Positions 4,970-9,734 of a DNA stretch of 9,734 nt are shown here, piece by piece (position 1 is the first letter of the stretch; every line of letters starts with the position of its first letter). This DNA is from JBGPIK01 sp041484845 (GTDB lineage Bacteria; Desulfobacterota; Binatia; UBA9968): assembly GCA_041484845.1 (NCBI GenBank), contig JBGPIK010000263.1, positions 1-9,734 on the forward strand. The letters run 5' to 3'. The translations under genes were made by a program, and so were the position numbers. A model generated the notes under the pieces. That model saw only the letters and a program-made list of their open reading frames with translations, ran no database searches and had not been told where the DNA came from.

Positions 4970-7351
4970 ATGGATTTTCCCATCAATCCTCCTATTGGAG
5001 AGCGAGTCAGAAGAAAAGAAACGTTCCGGTTTGTGACCGGAACCGGCCATTACGTCGACGATCTACTGCCGCCGGGCACGCTTCATGCGGCATTCGTCAG
5101 GAGCTCCTGCGCCCATGCGCGCATCAAGAGCATCGATACCGAAGCCGCGCGCGCGATGCCGGGAGTTCATGCGGTTTTTACCGGCAAGGACATCGCCGGA
5201 AGAGTAAAGCCGTTGCGCGTGGGCGGCAGCTCGATCCTGCGCCCGATCAAGCTCTATCCTTTGGCGGTCGACAAGGTGCGCTACTTTGGCGAACCATTGG
5301 CCGTGATCGTCGCCGACTCCCGTTATATTGGCGAAGACGCCGCGGAAGCCGTCAATATCGATTACGAAATGTTGCCCGCGGTGATCGATCCGGAACGGGC
5401 GATGGAAGAGGGCGTCCCGTGTGTGCACGAAGAGATCGGCACCAACGTTGTCTATAATTTTCATTTTGCCACCGACGGGATCGATAAAATATTTCAAGAA
5501 GCGGACGTTGTCGTTAAGGAACGAATTCGCAGTCATCGCATTACCGCGTGCCCGATTGAACCGCGCGCCTATTTGGCCCACTTCAACAGCGACGAAGGCA
5601 GCTTGACCATGTGGTCGGCGACGGCCAACCCGCATTCTCTGAGAACGCGCATCGCCGAGATCTTGAGTTTTCCCGAAGGCAAGATTCGTGTCATCGCGCC
5701 CGACGTGGGCGGGTCATTTGGAGTCAAGATTCAAACCTATCAGGAAGAGCTTTTGCTGCCTTTTCTCTCGCGCGAGTTGGGGCGGCCGATCAAGTGGTGC
5801 GAGACCCGCGTGGAGCACATGCGCAACGGCCGTCACGGGCGCGACCAGATTCATTATATCGAAATGGCGCTCAAGAAAGACGGCACCATGCTCGCCATCA
5901 GAGACAAGATCATCGCTGACATGGGCTCGACCTATTCGGTCGATCACTCGATTATGGCGGCCGCGCTTTACATGACAGGCGTGTACCAGATTCAAAATTA
6001 TTCCGTCGATGCGATCGGCGTATCCACCAACAAGACCACGCACGGCTCGTTGCGTGGCATCGGCAAAGCCGACGCGTCCTATATTCTCGAGCGTTTGGTC
6101 GATATCGTCGCGCGGGAGCTCAAGATGGACCCGGCGGAAATTCGCATGAAGAACTTTATCCCCGCCGAAGCTTTCCCTTATCGAAATGTCACCGGCGCGC
6201 TCTACGACAGCGGGCAGTATCACTTGTGCCTGAAACGCGCGCTGGATTTGGCGGGCTATGATCAATTGAGAAAAGAGCAGGAAGAATTGCGCCGGCAGGG
6301 CCAGTATCGCGGCATCGGCGTCGCGCTGGTGATGGAGCCGACGAGCTCGAGCCGCATTCATGCCACCGGGGGTTATGCTTCTTGCCGGCTGCGCATCGAC
6401 CCGTCGGGAGCGGCGACGGTCTTTTCCAGCATGGGCGAGCAGGGCCAGGGACACGAGACCACGATTGCGCAAATCGTCGCCAGCCAGACGGGTATTCCGT
6501 TCGATAAAATCGAGGTGATTCACGGCGACACGCTGCCGACGCCGTATGGTTTCGGCACCGGCAGCAGCCGCTCGTCGGTCGTGTTGATGCCCTCTGCCTG
6601 GGTTGCGGCGAAGAAAATGCGCGACAAGTTTCTCGGCATCGCGGCGCGCCGGCTTAGCGTGGTTCCGGACAAGCTCGATATCGGCGACGGCAAAGTTTTC
6701 GCCAAGGACGAGCCCGGCCGTTACATTGAGATCATGGAAATTGTCCGCACGGCCTACGGCGCGATACATCTACTGCCGGAAAATATGGAGCCGGGTCTCG
6801 AAATCATGGGTTATTTCGTCAATCCGAACATCGACTACACGCCGGATGAAAAAGGTCGCATGAACACTTTTTCGAGCTATCCGTATGCCGCGGTCGTTGC
6901 CGTCGTGGACGTGGATATCGAAACGGGCTTCGTCAAGATCGTCAAGTATTGCACGGTCCACGACTGCGGCAACATGATCAATCCACAGATCGTCGATACG
7001 CAACATCAAGGATCGATTATGCAAGGGATCGGCGCCGCGCTTTATGAAGAGCTGCGCTATGACGAAGACGGCTCGCTGCTCAGCTCGACGTTCATGGACT
7101 ATCATCTGCCCTCGGCAGAGGAGGTTCCGGACATCACCTTGGCCCACATCATTACTCCCAATCCCTTTACGCCGCTGGGGGCGAAAGGAGCGGGTGAGAC
7201 CGGAATGTTGGGGCCACCGCCGGCGTTGTGCAATGCCGTGGAAGACGCGTTGAGCCCCCTGGGCGTAAAGGTGCGGGAGACTCCGCTGACGCCGGAGCGG
7301 GTATTGGATTTGATTGAGAAAGGACAGGCGGCGAAATCTGCTCATGCTTAA
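4970..7351 (+). CDS. Xanthine dehydrogenase-family large subunit (molybdopterin-binding, CoxL-like)
   Basis: This is the catalytic subunit of a molybdenum hydroxylase, which inserts water-derived oxygen into heteroaromatic, aromatic or aldehyde substrates. The 793 residues match the family length. The N-terminus (IGERVRRKETFRFVTGTGHYVDDL) and an aldehyde-oxidase a/b hammerhead domain (about 17-130) are followed by Mo-binding segments G247-G-S-F-G251, GQGHET at about 492-497, the GDT...GTGSSRSS block near 520-535, and GAGE743TG with the catalytic glutamate. The active-site loop, normally AYRGAGR or AYxCSFR (CO dehydrogenase), reads S360-L-R-G-I-G-K366. It is therefore not a CO dehydrogenase and has an unusual substrate pocket. 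ATG 4970 fits the family start, but only a weak, distant GGAGA (4951-4955) precedes it. It overlaps the 2Fe-2S gene by 8 bp. The protein lacks an obvious signal peptide and likely acts in the cytoplasm. Confidence 0.93.
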   Translation: MDFPINPPIGERVRRKETFRFVTGTGHYVDDLLPPGTLHAAFVRSSCAHARIKSIDTEAARAMPGVHAVFTGKDIAGRVKPLRVGGSSILRPIKLYPLAVDKVRYFGEPLAVIVADSRYIGEDAAEAVNIDYEMLPAVIDPERAMEEGVPCVHEEIGTNVVYNFHFATDGIDKIFQEADVVVKERIRSHRITACPIEPRAYLAHFNSDEGSLTMWSATANPHSLRTRIAEILSFPEGKIRVIAPDVGGSFGVKIQTYQEELLLPFLSRELGRPIKWCETRVEHMRNGRHGRDQIHYIEMALKKDGTMLAIRDKIIADMGSTYSVDHSIMAAALYMTGVYQIQNYSVDAIGVSTNKTTHGSLRGIGKADASYILERLVDIVARELKMDPAEIRMKNFIPAEAFPYRNVTGALYDSGQYHLCLKRALDLAGYDQLRKEQEELRRQGQYRGIGVALVMEPTSSSRIHATGGYASCRLRIDPSGAATVFSSMGEQGQGHETTIAQIVASQTGIPFDKIEVIHGDTLPTPYGFGTGSSRSSVVLMPSAWVAAKKMRDKFLGIAARRLSVVPDKLDIGDGKVFAKDEPGRYIEIMEIVRTAYGAIHLLPENMEPGLEIMGYFVNPNIDYTPDEKGRMNTFSSYPYAAVVAVVDVDIETGFVKIVKYCTVHDCGNMINPQIVDTQHQGSIMQGIGAALYEELRYDEDGSLLSSTFMDYHLPSAEEVPDITLAHIITPNPFTPLGAKGAGETGMLGPPPALCNAVEDALSPLGVKVRETPLTPERVLDLIEKGQAAKSAHA

Positions 7352-7814
7352 AACTATTTCTCTGGTTGTTAATGGCAAACCGTACTCAGGGGACGTCGAG
7401 TCGCGGACCTTATTGGTGCATTTCCTGCGCGATACCCTGCGGCTTACGGGAAGTCACGTCGGATGTGTGGTCGGTCGCTGCGGCGCGTGCACCGTCATGT
7501 GGAACGGCACTCCGGTGAAGTCTTGCATGGTGTTTGCGGTTCAGGCGGCCGGCGACGAGATCGTCACGGTCGAAGGATTGGCGCAGGATAAGCGACTGCA
7601 TCCTTTGCAAGAGGCGTTTTGGAAAAACGACGCGGTGGAATGCGGTTACTGCACGCCGGGAATGCTGATGTCGGCCTACGGATTGTTGCGGAAGAACAGC
7701 AACCCAAGCGAAGAGCAGATTAAGAGAGCGATCGCGGGCAATTTGTGTCGCTGCACCGGCTACCGAAATATCGTCGCGGCGATCAAAGAGTCGGCCGCTA
7801 ATTTCACGGGGTGA
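7344..7814 (+). CDS. Xanthine dehydrogenase-family 2Fe-2S subunit (CoxS-like)
   Basis: This small electron-transfer subunit carries two [2Fe-2S] clusters that link the molybdenum site to FAD. The N-terminal ferredoxin-like domain has C41, C46, C49 and C61 (C-x4-C-x2-C-x11-C), and the C-terminal helical domain has C100, C103, C135 and C137 (ECGYCTPG and CRCTGYRN). At 156 residues it is of normal size and complete. I chose ATG 7344 because it gives the standard start, MLKTISLVVNGK; a longer TTG frame from 7314 adds ten Arg/Lys-rich residues unlike the family. The start overlaps the large-subunit stop by 8 bp, which implies translational coupling. The usual Gln before CG(F/Y)CTPG, which contacts the molybdopterin, is Glu99. 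The FAD subunit partner appears only at 9650, after two unrelated genes. Confidence 0.95.
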   Translation: MLKTISLVVNGKPYSGDVESRTLLVHFLRDTLRLTGSHVGCVVGRCGACTVMWNGTPVKSCMVFAVQAAGDEIVTVEGLAQDKRLHPLQEAFWKNDAVECGYCTPGMLMSAYGLLRKNSNPSEEQIKRAIAGNLCRCTGYRNIVAAIKESAANFTG

Positions 7815-7820
7815 AGGAGG
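7813..7820 (+). promoter_or_regulatory. Shine-Dalgarno for the MBL hydrolase gene
   Basis: GAAGGAGG lies 4 nt before ATG 7825. It overlaps the stop codon of the 2Fe-2S subunit (7812-7814), indicating tight operon packing. Confidence 0.75.
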
Positions 7821-7824
7821 ATCT

Positions 7825-8487
7825 ATGGTCAGCATTCTAAAAGATATTCCCATCGAGGGCGTAAAAATCGTTCCTTGCCGTGTGCGTGGACCCAGAGGCA
7901 TCGTTAAATCATTTCTCGTCACCGGCGACCAGAGGCTTATTTTAGTCGATACCGGCTTTTCCGATGCCGACGCCGATATCATCATGGATGCGATCAAAGA
8001 CATGGATCGCAAACATGAGGATCTCAAACTATGCGTCCTCACGCACCGGCACGGCGATCACACGGGAGGCTTGAAGAAGCTAAAAAAGACGCTCAAGTTT
8101 CAGGTGATGGCGCACGAGTTGGACATGCCCGCGATTCAAAAGAACACCGGGTATGATGTCGATCATGTCGTGAAGGGCGGGGAAAGTCTTCCCGATTGCG
8201 GCGGCATCAGCATCTTTCACACTCCCGGCCACACCGCTGGGAGCATCAGCCTGCATCTGCCGCGGATCAAGACACTGATCGCCGGCGACGCGCTTGTGAG
8301 CGCCGGCGAGCATTTAATCGTTTCCCCTCCTTTTCTCTCATCGGATCCGGAGGCGGCGAAAGATTCCGTCCAGCGGCTCATCGATATGAATCTCGGCTTG
8401 GAAAGAATATTGGTCGGTCATGGCGATGATGTTTATGAAGACGCCAAAACACCTCTCAGCCGGGTGCTGGCGGGACCCAGGGAGTAG
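7825..8487 (+). CDS. MBL-fold metallohydrolase (glyoxalase II-like)
   Basis: A 220-residue cytoplasmic hydrolase of the metallo-beta-lactamase fold with a full dinuclear metal site: H74-R-H76-G-D78-H79, H136 in HTPGHTAGS (132-140), D155 in AGDALVS and H199 in VGHGDD. This pattern fits glyoxalase II-like thioesterases, lactonases and related hydrolases better than true beta-lactamases. It follows the 2Fe-2S subunit by 10 nt with a strong ribosome binding site, so it is probably in the same operon. Lactone, thioester or ring-opened ester cleavage would suit a catabolic cluster, but the substrate is unknown. There is no signal peptide. Its last three codons lie inside a 21-bp tandem repeat that continues into the spacer, so the exact C-terminus may have been shaped by that repeat. 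Confidence 0.9.
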   Translation: MVSILKDIPIEGVKIVPCRVRGPRGIVKSFLVTGDQRLILVDTGFSDADADIIMDAIKDMDRKHEDLKLCVLTHRHGDHTGGLKKLKKTLKFQVMAHELDMPAIQKNTGYDVDHVVKGGESLPDCGGISIFHTPGHTAGSISLHLPRIKTLIAGDALVSAGEHLIVSPPFLSSDPEAAKDSVQRLIDMNLGLERILVGHGDDVYEDAKTPLSRVLAGPRE

Positions 8488-8522
8488 GAAGCAAAGCGCA
8501 GGGAGCATGGAGCAAAGCGTGA
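8481..8522. repeat. 21-bp tandem repeat overlapping the end of the MBL gene
   Basis: Two 21-bp units, 8481-8501 and 8502-8522, share 15 of their first 18 bases, including an identical AGCAAAGCG (8490-8498 and 8511-8519). The stop codon TAG (8485-8487) lies inside the first unit. Purine-rich GGAGCA-type repeats of this sort look like intergenic filler rather than a defined element. Confidence 0.55.
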
Positions 8523-8536
8523 GACGTAAGGTCTCA
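8520..8536. repeat. Short inverted repeat TGAGAC/GTCTCA
   Basis: TGAGAC (8520-8525) and GTCTCA (8531-8536) pair perfectly around a 5-nt loop. It directly follows the 21-bp tandem repeat and precedes a second hairpin at 8547, so the spacer between the MBL and binding-protein genes can fold into consecutive stem-loops. Confidence 0.4.
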
Positions 8537-8546
8537 GGGTCGGTAG

Positions 8547-8566
8547 GGGCGCGATTCATCGCGCCC
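8547..8566. repeat. Palindrome GGGCGCGAT-TC-ATCGCGCCC
   Basis: Perfect 9-bp inverted arms flank only two bases, giving a very stable GC-rich hairpin. It resembles the widespread TAGGGGCG...CGCCC class of dispersed intergenic palindromes (recognised from memory, not searched). No T-run follows; the next 12 bases are GGACTCAGACGT. It may attenuate read-through from the MBL gene to the binding-protein gene or be a REP-like element. Confidence 0.6.
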
Positions 8567-8624
8567 GGACTCAGACGTCAGAAGCAAGCAGCGAAACCAT
8601 TTTAGTTAAAACGAGAGATTCAAG

Positions 8625-9647
8625 ATGTTCAGGATCGGATTAATCGCGGCAGTTGTTCTTTGGATTGGGATACAGCCTGCCTTTGCGGCCGAGAATCTAA
8701 AGAAAATCAGGATTGCTTCTAAAGCTCCAGGGGAATCGGTAGTCCCCTATCTCATTTCGCAGCGGCTGGGGTTTTACCGCGAAGAAGGAATGGAAGTCGA
8801 AGTCATCGTGACTCGCGGCACGGTCACTACTCAGGTTGTCCTGGGCGGCGCGGTCGATTACAGCAACGGTGGCTCTATCCCTGCCATACTCGGAGGCGCG
8901 CGGCTCAAGATACTGCTGATCAGCAGCGATAAGCCGTCGCAATATCTTGTGAGCTCACCGAAGATAACTACGGTGAAACAGCTCACCGGAAAATCCGTGG
9001 CCATTTCCGATAGCGCCGGAAATTCGACTTTGATCCTCCGGGATCTTCTGGTGAAGAACGGCGTCCCATACGAAAAAGTTCAAATGCGCGCTGTCGGTGA
9101 ACCCTCAGTCCGCTTCGGGGCGCTCTTGGCGGGTACCGTCGATGCGACCCTGATGTCCTATGGCCAAGCCAAGCAGGCCGAGGCGAAAGGCTTCCGGATT
9201 CTCGCTTACAGCGGAGATTTTGTATCAGCGCTCGCCGCCAACTTGGAAACCAGCGACGAGAAAATCCAGAAATCCCCCGACGAGGTCTATCGCGTCGTCA
9301 AAGCGACCCTAAAGGGACAGATTTTCTTTCACAACAACCCGAATGAGGCGACAAAGTTTATGATGGAAGCGCTTCGTCTGACCGACTTCGATCAAGCCCG
9401 AGAGATTTGGAGCGAGCGCAGCAAACAGTCTTCGGAGCTGGCGAAGATCGGCAGAGCCAGCGAGGAAACCATGACCGTCAACGTGGAGCGCGTACGCGAA
9501 CAAATGCGCACGGTCGGGGCCATGCAAAAAATGAAGGGCCCTATCTCACTCGACCAGGTGTACGATTTTTCGTTTGCGAAGAAAGCGTACGATGAATTAA
9601 AGGCCAAAAAATGGGATCCCATGCGATACGAGTATAGTAAGAGGTAG
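8625..9647 (+). CDS. ABC-type substrate-binding protein, NMT1/SsuA-like
   Basis: A periplasmic solute-binding protein, 340 residues, of the NMT1/THI5-like group related to taurine, aliphatic sulfonate and thiamine-precursor binding proteins. Residues 1-21 form a signal peptide (MFRIG, a hydrophobic core, then AFA) with likely cleavage after A21. No lipobox cysteine is seen. The mature protein shows the group's pattern: KIRIASKAPGESVVPYLISQ, RLGFYREEGMEVEVI, GGAVDYSNGGSIPAILGG and the middle-domain opening KQLTGKSVAIS. ATG 8625 follows GAGAG (8613-8617) at a workable distance. No ABC permease or ATPase is visible, so its transporter partner lies outside the window or elsewhere. Lying between subunit genes of a molybdenum hydroxylase, it probably delivers that enzyme's substrate or a related compound (inference). 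The next gene begins 2 nt after its stop. Confidence 0.88.
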   Translation: MFRIGLIAAVVLWIGIQPAFAAENLKKIRIASKAPGESVVPYLISQRLGFYREEGMEVEVIVTRGTVTTQVVLGGAVDYSNGGSIPAILGGARLKILLISSDKPSQYLVSSPKITTVKQLTGKSVAISDSAGNSTLILRDLLVKNGVPYEKVQMRAVGEPSVRFGALLAGTVDATLMSYGQAKQAEAKGFRILAYSGDFVSALAANLETSDEKIQKSPDEVYRVVKATLKGQIFFHNNPNEATKFMMEALRLTDFDQAREIWSERSKQSSELAKIGRASEETMTVNVERVREQMRTVGAMQKMKGPISLDQVYDFSFAKKAYDELKAKKWDPMRYEYSKR

Positions 9648-9649
9648 AC

Positions 9650-9734
9650 ATGTATCCAGCGTCTTTCGAATATCTGGCGCCGCACGGCGTGAATGAAGCT
9701 ATTGCGCTTCTGCGACAATATGGCGATGACGCCA
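9650..9734 (+). CDS. Xanthine dehydrogenase-family FAD-binding medium subunit (CoxM-like), 3' partial
   Basis: Only the first 28 codons are present before the right edge. They begin MYPASFEYLAPHGVNEAI and continue to RQYGDDA, the hallmark N-terminus of the FAD-binding medium subunit of molybdenum hydroxylases (consensus like PxxFxYxxPxxxxEAxxLLxxxGxDAxxLAGGQ). The FAD site itself lies beyond the window. AAGAGG (9639-9644) is a suitable ribosome binding site, and the gap from the previous stop is 2 nt, so translation is coupled with the binding-protein gene. It likely completes the enzyme made by the large and 2Fe-2S subunits at 4970-7814, passing electrons to the final acceptor. It could instead belong to a second such enzyme downstream. 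Confidence 0.82.
   Translation, partial: MYPASFEYLAPHGVNEAIALLRQYGDDA

Noticed and set aside
5714..6769. 351-residue open frame on the minus strand inside the large-subunit gene
   Set aside because: It is fully antisense to a well-supported gene, is Arg/His-rich, and shows no family motif; long antisense frames are common opposite GC-rich coding DNA.
7314..7343. TTG start extending the 2Fe-2S subunit by ten residues
   Set aside because: The extra Arg/Lys-rich residues lie inside the large-subunit gene and do not match the family N-terminus; ATG 7344 does.
4970..7814. Aerobic CO dehydrogenase
   Set aside because: The form I motif AYxCSFR is absent; the loop is SLRGIGK.
7410..8042. 210-residue minus-strand open frame across the 2Fe-2S and MBL genes
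   Set aside because: It covers two genes with intact cysteine and metal motifs on the other strand and has no own motif.
7825..8487. Beta-lactamase resistance gene
   Set aside because: There is no signal peptide, and the dinuclear site with HTPGHTAGS and short length is of the glyoxalase II-like hydrolase type; the context is catabolic.

Overview
The window carries nine genes, all on the + strand. They look like a catabolic and uptake module from an uncultivated, moderately GC-rich bacterium. Near-ubiquitous Shine-Dalgarno sites, a UbiD-type decarboxylase, an NMT1-type periplasmic binding protein and a CoxL/S/M-type molybdenum hydroxylase are all seen in soil and groundwater lineages such as Binatia (formerly 'Deltaproteobacteria'), NC10, Tectomicrobia or Rokubacteria. 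This taxonomic guess is weak: there is no rRNA or marker gene, and it rests on gene content and on the style of the intergenic repeats.

Layout. Bases 1-1063 hold the 3' part of an EntS-like MFS exporter. A 126-bp gap follows with an inverted repeat, a good sigma70-type promoter and a pair of direct repeats. It leads into an RpiR-family regulator (1190-2089). A 279-bp gap holds a REP-like hairpin and a perfect 12-bp inverted repeat. Then come a UbiD-family decarboxylase (2369-3781, GTG start) and an M29/NicX-like putative metalloenzyme (3806-4852). The next gap (4853-4969) contains two opposed arrays of an 8-bp repeat. After it lie the large molybdopterin subunit (4970-7351) and, overlapping it by 8 bp, the 2Fe-2S subunit (7344-7814) of a xanthine dehydrogenase-family hydroxylase. 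A metallo-beta-lactamase-fold hydrolase (7825-8487), a repeat-rich spacer, an NMT1/SsuA-like binding protein with a signal peptide (8625-9647), and the first 28 codons of the FAD-binding medium subunit (from 9650) complete the window.

How the genes may work together (inference). The periplasmic protein would capture a small, probably aromatic or heteroaromatic, substrate. The molybdenum hydroxylase (L, S and the separated M subunit) would hydroxylate it, UbiD would remove or add a carboxylate using prenylated FMN, and the M29/NicX-like protein and MBL hydrolase would act on ring or hydrolytic intermediates. RpiR is the obvious local regulator candidate. The parts resemble nicotinate or furoate catabolism, where a molybdenum hydroxylase is paired with decarboxylation and ring opening, but no gene here fixes the substrate.

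The main oddities are three. The hydroxylase is split (L-S-MBL-binding protein-M), several family motifs are altered (SLRGIGK in the large subunit, ECGYCTPG in the small subunit, no H-x-D in the M29-like protein, no S-x-S in the RpiR SIS domain), and each larger intergenic gap contains its own palindromic or tandem repeat.
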